NCBI RefSeq assembly: GCF_014201095.1
Contig: NZ_JACHDN010000001.1
Span: forward strand, 1,302,001-1,366,000
DNA length: 64,000 bases
Source: Cellulomonas hominis
GTDB taxonomy: Bacteria > Actinomycetota > Actinomycetes > Actinomycetales > Cellulomonadaceae
Direction of reading: 5' to 3'
Shown here: piece by piece, positions 24,164 through 31,536 of the stretch
Position numbering within the stretch: position 1 is the first letter of the stretch
How the letters are laid out: each line of letters begins with the position of its first letter
Program-made: the position numbers and the translations under genes
Notes under the pieces: model-generated
Database searches by the model: none
Told to the model about the DNA's origin: nothing
The model's input: only the letters and a program-made list of their open reading frames with translations

Positions 24164-24548
24164 CTGGCCTCCCTGCCTCGGGCGGCGCCGTGGCCGTGAG
24201 CGTCTCGATCTCGTTCAGCACGTCGCGGAACTCCTTGGAGACCGGGACGATCTTGTCGGCGGGGCAGTTCTCCAGCAGCCGGTCGAGCCGGTCGCGGTGG
24301 CGCTGCAGGTAGTCCAGGCGCCGGCCGGTGCCCGGGACCTCGAGCGGGGCGGAGATGGCGGGGACCGCCTCGGCGGGCTGTGCGGGCGCTCGGGCGGCCT
24401 CGGTCGCCGGGTTGCGCGGCGGGGCCCCGCGGTTCGCGCGGCGCCGGCAGTCGACCGAGCAGTACTTCGCCATCCGGCCCGTGCCCTTCGGCGTCGGCAT
24501 CGGCCCGCCGCACAGCGCACACCGACGAGGCGGCGGAGTCCGTGACAC
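24108..24548 (-). CDS. Small terminase candidate with N-terminal zinc finger
   Basis: A 146-residue protein. The N-terminal CALCGGPMPTPKGTG, AKYCSVDCRRR is a four-Cys zinc finger. The C-terminal helices (YLQRHRDRLDRLLENCPADK, EFRDVLNEIETLTA) suit oligomerisation. It lies immediately before the large terminase, where the DNA-recognition subunit is expected. AGGAGG precedes the GTG start. A zinc finger is not standard for TerS, so the assignment is by position. Confidence 0.6.
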   Translation of the reverse strand: MSRTPPPRRCALCGGPMPTPKGTGRMAKYCSVDCRRRANRGAPPRNPATEAARAPAQPAEAVPAISAPLEVPGTGRRLDYLQRHRDRLDRLLENCPADKIVPVSKEFRDVLNEIETLTATAPPEAGRPDEPSGGGAGRRSFDPAAI

Positions 24549-24568
24549 CGGGGCACCTCCTCAGCGCC

Positions 24569-24904
24569 TCACAGCGCCTCGCCCGCGAGCGCCAGCAGGC
24601 CGAGCGTGGTCGCGCGGGGCTGGTCCGGCGCGACGAACGCAGCACCCTCGGTCGGGTCGTGGTCGGGGTCCGGCTTCGGGACGTTGAACTGGACGGTGAC
24701 GACAAACCCGGTCAGCAGCGCCGTCGGGTACGGCTCGGCGTCGAGCACCGTGCACTCGTGGTCCTCGGCCGTGCAGTCCGACAGGGCCTGGTCGTGGATC
24801 GTGCACCGCATCGGCCGGATCTCCGGCACCGCCTCGAGCGCCGCCATCAGCGCCTGACCGACCTTGCGTCGGAACCTGCGCTCCGCGCGCTCCCCGTCGT
24901 CCAT
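24569..24904 (-). CDS. Phage hypothetical protein upstream of terminase
   Basis: A 111-residue protein from ATG 24902..24904 with GAGAGGGG upstream. The first 30 residues are a charged helix (DDGERAERRFRRKVGQALMA). The middle has Cys and His (RPMRCTIHDQALSDCTAEDH). The remainder is beta-like. No family recognised. The position between HNH and terminase genes suggests a packaging or structural role. Confidence 0.5.
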   Translation of the reverse strand: MDDGERAERRFRRKVGQALMAALEAVPEIRPMRCTIHDQALSDCTAEDHECTVLDAEPYPTALLTGFVVTVQFNVPKPDPDHDPTEGAAFVAPDQPRATTLGLLALAGEAL

Positions 24905-25098
24905 GTGCTCGCCCCTCTCGCACCGAAGCCGCTGACCAGACCGCATGCGCCCTGACCTGGAAGAACGCGGACGAAACGCGGACGCAACCACCCACGGCCC
25001 GCGGGGAGAGATCCCGCTATCCCCGGGGGGGCGGGCCCCCTTGGCCCCGAGGGGGGACCCTCCCCACCCCCGCCGCCGGCGCCGGCCGGCGGCGCGGG
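24905..25098. other. GC-run noncoding gap, candidate packaging (cos) region
   Basis: This 194-base gap carries long C and G runs (25019..25075) and a 9-bp perfect hairpin, CGCCGCCGG at 25071..25079 with CCGGCGGCG at 25086..25094. It lies between the HNH gene and the terminase block, where cos sites of HNH-type siphoviruses are commonly found. The hairpin could equally terminate HNH transcription. No coding frame with a credible start is present. Confidence 0.4.
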
Positions 25099-25428
25099 TC
25101 ACCAGTCCTGCGAGACGGGGAAGTCGGTCGGCGGGGCGACGGCAACCGGCGCGCGCTCACGGCTGCGTTCGCGGTTCTGCCAGCGACACAGGACCCGGAG
25201 GTTGCTGGGGTCGTCCGTCCCGCCGTGGCGGTACTCGACGATGTGGTCGGTCTCGGCCGAGTTGTCCAGCAGCGGCGTGACGTAGTCGAGCTCGACCCCG
25301 CACGGGTGGTAGACCCCGGCCTCGTCGGTGTAGCCCGGGCAGTGCGTCAGGCCCTGCCGGCGCGCACTCGTCAGAACGATCCGACGAGCTCGGAGGTAGG
25401 CCGTGCTGCCCGTGCGGCTGGCGACCAT
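25099..25428 (-). CDS. HNH endonuclease (packaging-associated)
   Basis: A 109-residue protein with CPGYTDEAGVYHPCGVELDY, then ETDHIVEYRHGGTDDPSNLR and VLCRWQNRER. It contains the paired Cys zinc ligands, the D-H of the HNH core and the Asn-Leu-x-x-L-C segment. Small HNH proteins beside terminase genes are known to act with terminase at cos. Its ATG at 25428 has a GGAGGT-like sequence upstream. Confidence 0.82.
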   Translation of the reverse strand: MVASRTGSTAYLRARRIVLTSARRQGLTHCPGYTDEAGVYHPCGVELDYVTPLLDNSAETDHIVEYRHGGTDDPSNLRVLCRWQNRERSRERAPVAVAPPTDFPVSQDW

Positions 25429-25449
25429 CGCGACCTCCCCGACACGACG

Positions 25450-25480
25450 AAGGCCCGAACCGTGTCCCGGTCCGGGCCTT
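25450..25480. terminator. Terminator hairpin between accessory and late genes
   Basis: AAGGCCCG (25450..25457) pairs with CGGGCCTT (25473..25480). With one mismatch the stem extends through ACCG/CGGT, giving about 13 pairs and a short loop. It sits in the 102-base gap between the leftward accessory genes and the HNH/terminase block, so a late promoter probably lies just downstream of it. Confidence 0.65.
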
Positions 25481-25530
25481 GTCGTCTGTTCGCGGGTACG
25501 CCGATGACGCCCTACGCGTTACGCACGGTA

Positions 25531-26571
25531 TCAGGTGGCCGCCGCCTCGTGCGAGGTCCGGGGTGCGCGGCGCGCGCGAGCCTCCTCCCAGCGGGCGACC
25601 AGGGCGAGCAGGTCCCCGGCGCGGTACACCGCGACGCCGTCGCGGGTGCCGCGCTGCGGGAGCCAGCCGGGCAGGTCCGGCGGCTCTCCCGGCCCGGCCC
25701 AGTCCGGGCCCACGAGCGCCGGGCGGCGGCCGGCCTCGTGGGCGCAGCGCAGCTCCCACCAGTACCGGGCCCGCTCGATCGCCTCGTCGCCCTCATCGCG
25801 CCACCGCTTCGCCCACTGGCGCATGGTGCCGGCGGGCACGCTCGGCCAGATCAGCCGGGCGTGCGCGAGCGTGATGAGCGAGCCGGGGCGAAGGCCGGGC
25901 AGCGCGGCGAGGTGTTCGACCGTGACGTCGTGCCAGTGCGTGCGGTCGTTCCACGTCGTGCGGCAGCGCAGGCACCGCACGGTGTCGGACAGCCCGTCCT
26001 CGTGGGGCATCCACGACCGGTCGGCCCAGTCCTGCACGACGTCGCCGCCGCAGTGCACGCACGGCTCGGCGAGCCGTCGGGGCATCAGGCCGGCGATGCG
26101 ACGGGCGGCGGCCCGCAGGGCCCGCATCGCCTCGAGGTAGTCCGGCCACGCGCTCGCCTCCGGGTTGTGCGCCGCCCAGACGTGCCGGGACCGCAGGTAG
26201 TCCAGCGCCGCGGCGTTGTCGGCGCCGGTGTACTCGGCCCAGTGCGCGACCCACGACCACAGCGCGGACTCGATCTCGTCGGGCGAGCTGAGCGCTCCGG
26301 GCGGCCCGGCGGGCACGAGCCGCATGTTGCCTGGCGACTTCACGGGCGAGCGCGGGTCGGGCTCGTACAGGTCGAGCGCGTGCGCGATGCCGTCGAGCAT
26401 CTCGCCGGCGCGCTTCTCGCAGCCTGGGCACAGCAGCAGCGACGAGCCCGACGGCCGACCGCACGTGCCGCACGGCGCGCAGGTCTGCTCGCACTCGGTG
26501 CACGCCCAGGCGCGATCGCCGTCGTGCTGCTCGTCGCGGACCCACTCGTGGACGTGGGCGGTGCTCGTCAT
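25531..26571 (-). CDS. Zinc-ribbon and HTH phage protein
   Basis: A 346-residue protein. Near the N-terminus CTECEQTCAPCGTC and LLLCPGCEKR form zinc ribbons. Further pairs follow at CVHCGGDVVQDW and RCLRCRTTW. The C-terminal region (HLAALPGLRPGSLITLAHAR, VPAGTMRQWAKRW) looks like helix-turn-helix DNA binding. Multiple treble-clef-like Cys pairs plus HTH suggest a DNA-binding regulator or replication factor of the phage. The exact family is unknown to me. Confidence 0.55.
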   Translation of the reverse strand: MTSTAHVHEWVRDEQHDGDRAWACTECEQTCAPCGTCGRPSGSSLLLCPGCEKRAGEMLDGIAHALDLYEPDPRSPVKSPGNMRLVPAGPPGALSSPDEIESALWSWVAHWAEYTGADNAAALDYLRSRHVWAAHNPEASAWPDYLEAMRALRAAARRIAGLMPRRLAEPCVHCGGDVVQDWADRSWMPHEDGLSDTVRCLRCRTTWNDRTHWHDVTVEHLAALPGLRPGSLITLAHARLIWPSVPAGTMRQWAKRWRDEGDEAIERARYWWELRCAHEAGRRPALVGPDWAGPGEPPDLPGWLPQRGTRDGVAVYRAGDLLALVARWEEARARRAPRTSHEAAAT

Positions 26572-26621
26572 CGGTCGGTGCTCCCGTCGAGGTCTGCTGC
26601 TGCTGTGGTCGTGGTCGTCAT
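26568..26621 (-). CDS. 17-codon coupled micro-ORF
   Basis: ATG at 26619..26621 overlaps the stop of the upstream HNH-fusion gene (ATGA). Its own TGA at 26568..26570 overlaps the ATG of the downstream zinc-ribbon gene (ATGA). It encodes MTTTTTAAADLDGSTDR, 17 residues. Coupling at both ends suggests it carries ribosomes across the gap even if the peptide has no function. Confidence 0.4.
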   Translation of the reverse strand: MTTTTTAAADLDGSTDR

Positions 26622-27568
26622 GGCGTCGCTCCCAGGTGGCACTTCCTGCAGGGCCTCGGCTCGTGGTGGGTCGGGCAGGTCGCCTCGTCGATCAGGTGCT
26701 GCGCCGGAGCGCGTCCGCGGTGGCCCTTCCACGGCGACCCACCTCCGTAGCCGGCCTCGGGCACCCCGGTCGGCGGCGGAGCCCCTGCCCGGCCCACGCC
26801 CGACCCCGCCCCGCCGACACCCACACCCGACCCCGCCCCAGCCCCCGCCTGGCGCGCCCCCGCGGGCGCGCCCGCGGGGGGCACACCGCCGGAACTTGAT
26901 CCGTGATCTTGAACAGCGTTCTCAGCAACGCGCGTCGGTGCAGGTCGCAGCGTCATTCCGGCACGCTCCGGCGGCCGCTGACCCTTGCGCTGGTTGCACT
27001 CAGAACACGCCACGACGAGGTTCCTCGCGCCGTCCGCGAGCGCCGGGTCGACGTGGTCGAGCGTGCCGAGCAGCTCGGTCTTGCGGTTGCCCCCGTGGCG
27101 CGGGCGCGCGACGTCGCGGCCGCAGTAGCGGCACGGCGTCTTGCCCGTCGCAGGGTCGGTGTCGCGGGCCCAGACGGCCTCGACGATCGCCTCGTCGCGC
27201 AGCTCCTTGCGCTTGGCGACGGCGACCTTCTCCGCCTCGCCCGTGGGGTAGCGGAACTGGAACCACTGGTGGAACACCCACGACCCCTTCTCCGGCTGCG
27301 GGCAGCGCTCGCAGTCGTGCCCCGGGGCGTGCCAGAACCGCACCTCGACGAGCGCCTGCGCGGCGCGGCGCACCATGCGGCGCTCGCCCCAGATGCGGAC
27401 GAGCATCGACTCCGAGATCAGGCCGTCGAACCCCGAGTGCCGGCAGCGGGCGCCGGCCAGCGACCACACGCCCATCGCCTCGGCGGCCCGGGCCGGGCCG
27501 ACCTGCTCGAGCAGCTCCTCGAACTTCGGCCCCGCCCAGACCTTGTCGTCCAGTTGGAAGAACCCCAC
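26618..27568 (-). CDS. Winged-helix-like plus HNH fusion protein
   Basis: A 316-residue protein (GTG start). Residues 1 to ~115 (GFFQLDDKVWAGPKFEELLE, GLISESMLVRIWGERRMVRR) resemble the N-terminal domain of phage replisome organisers. Residues ~145 to 205 are an HNH nuclease (CRYCGRDVARPRHGGN, TLDHVDPALADGARNLV, ACSECNQRKG). A Gly/Ala/Pro linker leads to a C-terminal CPTHHEPRPCRKCHLG zinc knuckle. The combination suggests origin binding with DNA nicking. Both domain calls are by eye. Confidence 0.6.
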   Translation of the reverse strand: MGFFQLDDKVWAGPKFEELLEQVGPARAAEAMGVWSLAGARCRHSGFDGLISESMLVRIWGERRMVRRAAQALVEVRFWHAPGHDCERCPQPEKGSWVFHQWFQFRYPTGEAEKVAVAKRKELRDEAIVEAVWARDTDPATGKTPCRYCGRDVARPRHGGNRKTELLGTLDHVDPALADGARNLVVACSECNQRKGQRPPERAGMTLRPAPTRVAENAVQDHGSSSGGVPPAGAPAGARQAGAGAGSGVGVGGAGSGVGRAGAPPPTGVPEAGYGGGSPWKGHRGRAPAQHLIDEATCPTHHEPRPCRKCHLGATP

Positions 27569-27630
27569 CAGGGCGCCCTCTCAGTTGCAGCAGACGGCGC
27601 GTGCGCCGGCCTGCGGGATGGTTCGTCGTT

Positions 27631-27735
27631 CTAGTCGGAGCACCGGCACTCGCCGGTCGCCAGGTTGATCACGCCGTCGCACGACCCGCACCGCTGCGGG
27701 CCCCGCGGGCGGTCGGTCGTCTCGTCCTTGGGCAT
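27631..27735 (-). CDS. 34-residue zinc-knuckle protein
   Basis: ATG 27733..27735 has GGGAGG eight bases upstream. The product, MPKDETTDRPRGPQ then CGSCDGVINLATGECRCSD, carries CxxC and CxC pairs for one zinc. It follows the next gene by only five bases, in the same leftward operon. Confidence 0.6.
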   Translation of the reverse strand: MPKDETTDRPRGPQRCGSCDGVINLATGECRCSD

Positions 27736-27740
27736 CTCGC

Positions 27741-28166
27741 TCACCTCCCCTCGGAGGACTCGGCGAGCGGGACCTTCACCCAGCCCGCGTCCGCGAGCGC
27801 CACGGCCAGAGCCGAGGTCGTCACGCCGTCGGCGCGCCGGGCCGAGATGCGGCCGATGTCCTGGCGCAGCTCCTCGGCGGCGGCGAGGCGCTCGCGGACG
27901 AGGTCGCGGCCTTGTGCGGCGTCGCACAAGGTAGGAGCCTTGTGGGACTCGGGCGTGACAGCGAGGGCGGCCACGGTCGACCGGATGGCCTCCTCGGGCC
28001 GCATCGCGCTCACCAGCACGAGCTGCGTGGCGGCGGACAGGACCGCGGTCACCTCGGCGACCCGCTCCGCGTCGACACCGACCGCGCACCGCGCGCACAG
28101 CACCTCCTCCCTTGTGGCCGGCTGACTGGTGCGGGCGGCGGAGACCGCCGGCTGGCCGGCGCTCAT
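27741..28166 (-). CDS. Phage hypothetical protein
   Basis: A 141-residue mostly helical protein starting MSAGQPAVSAARTSQPATRE, with a CARCAV Cys pair near residue 24 and long helices (LVRERLAAAEELRQDIGRIS). The C-terminal GVTTSALAVALADAGWVKVP resembles a small helix-turn-helix. It is ATGA-coupled to the gene before it. Confidence 0.5.
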   Translation of the reverse strand: MSAGQPAVSAARTSQPATREEVLCARCAVGVDAERVAEVTAVLSAATQLVLVSAMRPEEAIRSTVAALAVTPESHKAPTLCDAAQGRDLVRERLAAAEELRQDIGRISARRADGVTTSALAVALADAGWVKVPLAESSEGR

Positions 28167-28342
28167 GCCGGTCCTCCGAGGATGAGGTGGGCGGCGAGCA
28201 CGGCGACGGCGAGCACGGCGAGGTGGCTCAACGCCATCAGGACGGCGGTGCGCGACCCGACGGCGCGGGCGAAGCCGATGTAGATGCCGAGGAGCAGCAG
28301 CGCGATGAGCACCCAGCCGAGGATCGGGGCGGGGCCGGTCAC
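28163..28342 (-). CDS. Small two-helix membrane protein
   Basis: A 59-residue protein (GTG start, GTGA overlap) made of two membrane helices, ILGWVLIALLLLGIYIGFA and MALSHLAVLAVAVLAAHLIL. Unknown function. Its place in the early region makes a lysis role unlikely. Confidence 0.55.
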   Translation of the reverse strand: MTGPAPILGWVLIALLLLGIYIGFARAVGSRTAVLMALSHLAVLAVAVLAAHLILGGPA

Positions 28343-29307
28343 GGCCGTACCTCCAGGTCGTCGTCTGCGACCATCTCGGGGTCGTACACCGTGGCGCTGC
28401 ACGACTTCGGGAACCGGCAGCACGACGGGTTGTACTCGCCGGTCTCGGCCTCGGGCCATCGCTCAACGCACGCCCGGAGGCGACGCTCCCGCAGTGCCGG
28501 GGTCACGCTCGGCGCGGCGTCACCCCGGGCGGCGAGGACAGTGTCAGCCACCTTGCCCGCCGTGAGGCGCGTCCTCCCGAGGCACGACTGCCCGGTGTTC
28601 GTCACCGCAGCGCAGCACTCCGGGTACGACCGATACGCGTGCGGCCGGGCCGCGTCGTCGTGCAGCACCGGAGCGATCAGATCGACCAGCGCCTCCCGGT
28701 CCACCGCCTCCCCGGCACCGGCGGTCAGCGCGGCGACGGACGCCTCGGACGGTCCCGCGACCTCCGCGCGGATCGCGAACGTCCCGTCGTGCCGCTGGAC
28801 GATCCACGCTCCCTGCCACGCCGTCCCGACGCCGGGGATGTGCATGTCGGACACGTACTCGCCCGACGGCTCCTGACCGGTGCAGATCGTCCCGCCGCAC
28901 CACTTCGCGACGGCGTCCCAGTCGGCCCCCTCGGACAGGTGCACGGCGACCTCGGCGACGACCTCGGGCCGGTACGCCTCGTGCATCGCGCGATCCATCT
29001 CGCTCTGCTCGGCGAGCATCCGCTCGACCTCGGCCCGGGTGACCAGGCCCTCGTCCGTCGTGGCCGGCTGCGGGGCGTCGGGGCGGTAGACGATCGTGGC
29101 GGGGAGCATCTTGACCAAGTCGCCGGTGCCGTAGTCGCAGATGTCACCGCCCGCGAGGTGCCACCCCTCGGCCATCGGGTTGCCGCGCTGCCACGCCTCC
29201 CCGGTGCGGCTGGCGATCACGACCGTGTACGACGGCAGCGCGTCGAGCTGCTCCACCGTCTCCACCACGCCCGCGCGCACGACCGGGTTCGTGCCGTCGG
29301 CGGTCAT
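28339..29307 (-). CDS. Phage hypothetical protein, 322 residues
   Basis: Starts MTADGTNPVVRAGVVETVEQ. The N-terminal 70 residues (LPSYTVVIASRTGEAWQRG) look like a small beta domain. The middle is helical (TRAEVERMLAEQSEMDRAMH) and the C-terminus has a Cys cluster (SYPECCAAVTNTGQSCLG, NPSCCRFPKSCSA). I recognise no family. It is ATGA-coupled upstream. Confidence 0.5.
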   Translation of the reverse strand: MTADGTNPVVRAGVVETVEQLDALPSYTVVIASRTGEAWQRGNPMAEGWHLAGGDICDYGTGDLVKMLPATIVYRPDAPQPATTDEGLVTRAEVERMLAEQSEMDRAMHEAYRPEVVAEVAVHLSEGADWDAVAKWCGGTICTGQEPSGEYVSDMHIPGVGTAWQGAWIVQRHDGTFAIRAEVAGPSEASVAALTAGAGEAVDREALVDLIAPVLHDDAARPHAYRSYPECCAAVTNTGQSCLGRTRLTAGKVADTVLAARGDAAPSVTPALRERRLRACVERWPEAETGEYNPSCCRFPKSCSATVYDPEMVADDDLEVRP

Positions 29308-29639
29308 CGTGACACCACCGTGATCGGGAAGGAGCCGGGGGTCTCGGCGGTGACGTCCTTCCACGTCATCCACCACTCGGGCGGCCCCACGGTGGTGATC
29401 GCGTAGCGGTGGTCGACGGAGTCGGCGTCGGTCGGCTCGTCCTCGCCCGCCACCTCCCGGTCGTAGTCGCTGACGGCGGCGGCGAACGTCTCCGGGTCGA
29501 CGTGGCCGAAGGTGTAGGCGTAGGTGCCGTCCTCGTTCTCGATGACCGGGACGCCGCGGAACGTGTAGCCCGATCCGCTGGTGAAGTCCTCGGCGGTCAG
29601 CGGAGGGAGCGGCGGGTTCGGGTGCTCGGCGGTGCTCAT
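29304..29639 (-). CDS. Phage hypothetical protein
   Basis: A 111-residue acidic protein with MSTAEHPNPPLPPLTAEDFT, then YTFRGVPVIENEDGTYAYTF and a C-terminal PPEWWMTWKDVTAETPG. It is ATGA-coupled at both ends. No recognised domain. Confidence 0.5.
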   Translation of the reverse strand: MSTAEHPNPPLPPLTAEDFTSGSGYTFRGVPVIENEDGTYAYTFGHVDPETFAAAVSDYDREVAGEDEPTDADSVDHRYAITTVGPPEWWMTWKDVTAETPGSFPITVVSR

Positions 29640-30043
29640 GCTCGGTGCTCCTTCGTGTCGTTGGTCAGCTCGTGCAGGACGCGGCCCGCGAGCAGATCGG
29701 CCGGCCGCCAGACGGCGGCGTCCTGCCCGGCCGCGGTGAGCGCGCGCAGCCACGTCCGCTGGTCGTCGGACAGGCGCCCGCTCTCGGTCTTCAGCTCGCG
29801 GAACAGCACCCGGCCCCTGCGCTCGCTCACGAGCACCAGGTCCGGGAACCCCGGCCGCGAGCGCCGGGAGTCGTGCGTGTGGTACGCCAGCCAGCCCAGG
29901 GCGCGGGCGTGGCCCAGCACCCGGGCCTGCAGGTCGGCCTCGCGCATCCCGGCGGCCTGGACGGCGGCGTATTCGGCGGTCGTCAGGGTGCCGCCCGGGC
30001 CCGACCCGGGGTGGAACGCCGCGGAGCGCGGGCGGGCCGTCAC
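29636..30043 (-). CDS. VRR-NUC (PD-(D/E)XK) nuclease
   Basis: A 135-residue protein. After a 35-residue lead it shows ADLQARVLGHARALGWLAYH, then SRPGFPDLVLVSERRGRVLF and RELKTESGRLSDDQRTWL. This is the Asp...Glu-x-Lys active-site order of VRR-NUC proteins, used as structure-specific or Holliday-junction-type nucleases in phage replication and recombination. Start GTG 30041..30043 overlaps the upstream stop. The lead contains AAFHPGSGPGG, shared with the next gene upstream. Confidence 0.78.
   Translation of the reverse strand: MTARPRSAAFHPGSGPGGTLTTAEYAAVQAAGMREADLQARVLGHARALGWLAYHTHDSRRSRPGFPDLVLVSERRGRVLFRELKTESGRLSDDQRTWLRALTAAGQDAAVWRPADLLAGRVLHELTNDTKEHRA
29990..30024 (-). repeat. 35-bp perfect direct repeat, copy 1
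   Basis: Identical to 30292..30326, 302 bases apart. It lies near the 5' end of the VRR-NUC gene and encodes AAFHPGSGPGG in frame. Confidence 0.9.
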
Positions 30044-30348
30044 AGCAGGCTCCGGCGCGCGGTACGCCTCGCCGACCGGCGGCGTGCCCGACGAGCGGAC
30101 CAGGCCGTGTACGCCCAGGTCGTGCGAAGCCAGCCCACCGCGTAGGACACCGCGAGCAGCAGCGCCGCCCACACCCACCGACCGGTCCACGCCAGCGCGA
30201 TCGCCGCGAGCGCCACGGCCACACCGCACGCGGCCGCGGCCACGCGCGACCACAGCCTGCTCGTGGCTGCCCTCGGTTCGGGCATCGAGGCGCCGCCCGG
30301 GCCCGACCCGGGGTGGAACGCCGCGGCGCGCTTCTCCGTCGCGCCCAT
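30040..30348 (-). CDS. Two-helix membrane protein with shared N-terminal peptide
   Basis: A 102-residue protein. The N-terminus (MGATEKRAAAFHPGSGPGG) shares AAFHPGSGPGG with the downstream nuclease. Two membrane helices follow (VAAAACGVAVALAAIALAW and WVWAALLLAVSYAVGWL), then an Arg-rich tail. Unknown role. Confidence 0.5.
   Translation of the reverse strand: MGATEKRAAAFHPGSGPGGASMPEPRAATSRLWSRVAAAACGVAVALAAIALAWTGRWVWAALLLAVSYAVGWLRTTWAYTAWSARRARRRSARRTARRSLL
30292..30326 (-). repeat. 35-bp perfect direct repeat, copy 2
   Basis: Identical to 29990..30024 and placed at the same relative position, near the 5' end of the two-helix membrane protein gene, in the same reading frame. Confidence 0.9.
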
Positions 30349-30575
30349 CAGCCCTCCCGGTCCTTGCTGATCTCGTAGTCGACCGGGACCGTGAGCTCCC
30401 ACGCGCGGCGGGCCGGCTCGACCTCGTTCTGCCACGTCGCCGACGTCCGGAGCGCCGCCCGGGCGTGGTCGTCGCGGGTGCCGCACTCGGCCGCGAGCGC
30501 CATCGTCGTGATGTCCCTGGCGTACAGGCGCAGCGCCTCGGCGTAGGCGTGCGCGAGGGTCGGGTCGCCGGCCAT
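30348..30575 (-). CDS. Phage hypothetical protein, 75 residues
   Basis: A helical protein beginning MAGDPTLAHAYAEALRLYAR, with CGTRDDHARAALRTSATWQN. TGATG coupling to the previous gene. No family recognised. Confidence 0.5.
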   Translation of the reverse strand: MAGDPTLAHAYAEALRLYARDITTMALAAECGTRDDHARAALRTSATWQNEVEPARRAWELTVPVDYEISKDREG

Positions 30576-31054
30576 CAGGCGGGCTCCTCGTCGAAGCGGA
30601 CGGCGAGCACTGGGCGCGACCATGTGCCGCGCACCCAGTGGCTCGTGTCGGCGCCCTGGTCCAGGTGCCACTGGAACCAGCTCGGGATCTCGCGCCACGG
30701 GTGGAACACGCGGCACCGCACGATCCGCGGGACCGGGTGCAGGGCGCCGTCCTTGCGGGTCCAGCCCCGGTCCCACAGCGCCTTGAGGCGAAGGTGGGCG
30801 GCGGTCTCCGGCTCCCACTCGGAGACGTCGTCCGCGCCGAGGCCGTAGTCGGGGTCCGGGACGTCGAGCCACCACAGCAGCTCCGAGAGCACCTCGCAGT
30901 GCGCGCAGTTGCGCCAGGTGTAGGCGTGCCCGTCGTTGACTTGGGACGAGCGGTGGTAGCGCTCGCCCGGGCGGATCGTGCGCCCGCACATCGAGCACGG
31001 GTGCTCGGTGCGCGCCACGGGCGTGCTCCTGCTCAAGGTCTCCACCAAGGTCAT
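30575..31054 (-). CDS. Zinc-binding phage protein
   Basis: A 159-residue protein with CSMCGRTIRPGERYHR and NCAHCEVLSELLWW, a treble-clef-like four-Cys site near residues 23 to 58. A Trp-rich second half follows (HPWREIPSWFQWHLDQGADT). Unknown function; widespread as a small protein type in actinophages. TGATG coupled. Confidence 0.55.
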   Translation of the reverse strand: MTLVETLSRSTPVARTEHPCSMCGRTIRPGERYHRSSQVNDGHAYTWRNCAHCEVLSELLWWLDVPDPDYGLGADDVSEWEPETAAHLRLKALWDRGWTRKDGALHPVPRIVRCRVFHPWREIPSWFQWHLDQGADTSHWVRGTWSRPVLAVRFDEEPA

Positions 31055-31536
31055 CACGCCACCGCCCCGAGCTGCTCGGTGATCGCGGCGACGAGGTCGG
31101 CCGGCGCACGGCGGAGGCCGAGGCCGCCGCGGTGCGGGATCGGGCGGGCGAGCGGGCGCGGGTTCGCGAGGACGAGGTGGTGGTGGTCGGCCATCGCCCA
31201 CGGCGAGCACATGCCGGGGCAGCGCGGGTCACGCCCGTGCCAGTCGCTGTCCGAGCAGCAGTGCAGGCTCGCTCCTCGCACCGTGTTGTCGTGGTGCACG
31301 TCGGTGAGGTCGACGACGCCGATCACCGCGCCGAAGTGGAGCTGCGTCGGCGCCTCGGTGCCGTGCGCGGCTCGGAGTGCGCGACTGGCGTCGTTGTTCC
31401 GGTCGACCTCGCCGAGGCCCGCGTGGATGGCCACGGGACCGCGGTAGGGCCCGAGCGTCTGGACCCGGTTCTCGACGTCCTTGCCGGCGTGGATGATCGC
31501 CCACGCCCAGGGCTGGCGGACGGTCAGGACGCGCAT
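31054..31536 (-). CDS. ASCH-domain protein
   Basis: A 160-residue protein starting MRVLTVRQPWAWAIIHAGKD and VENRVQTLGPYRGPVAIHAG. This is the N-terminal beta-barrel motif of ASCH domains, RNA-binding or nucleotide-modification folds frequent in phages. It also has a Cys/His segment around CCSDSDWHGRDPRCPGMC. The role in the phage is unknown. Confidence 0.75.
   Translation of the reverse strand: MRVLTVRQPWAWAIIHAGKDVENRVQTLGPYRGPVAIHAGLGEVDRNNDASRALRAAHGTEAPTQLHFGAVIGVVDLTDVHHDNTVRGASLHCCSDSDWHGRDPRCPGMCSPWAMADHHHLVLANPRPLARPIPHRGGLGLRRAPADLVAAITEQLGAVA

Noticed and set aside
24905..25098. Possible CRISPR array or tRNA in this gap or elsewhere in the prophage
   Set aside because: No regularly spaced repeats and no cloverleaf sequence were seen. 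The integration site is a protein gene, not a tRNA.
27569..27630. Extra small gene before the HNH fusion protein
   Set aside because: The short gap has no start codon with ribosome-binding site and no coupled overlap, unlike the accepted micro-genes.
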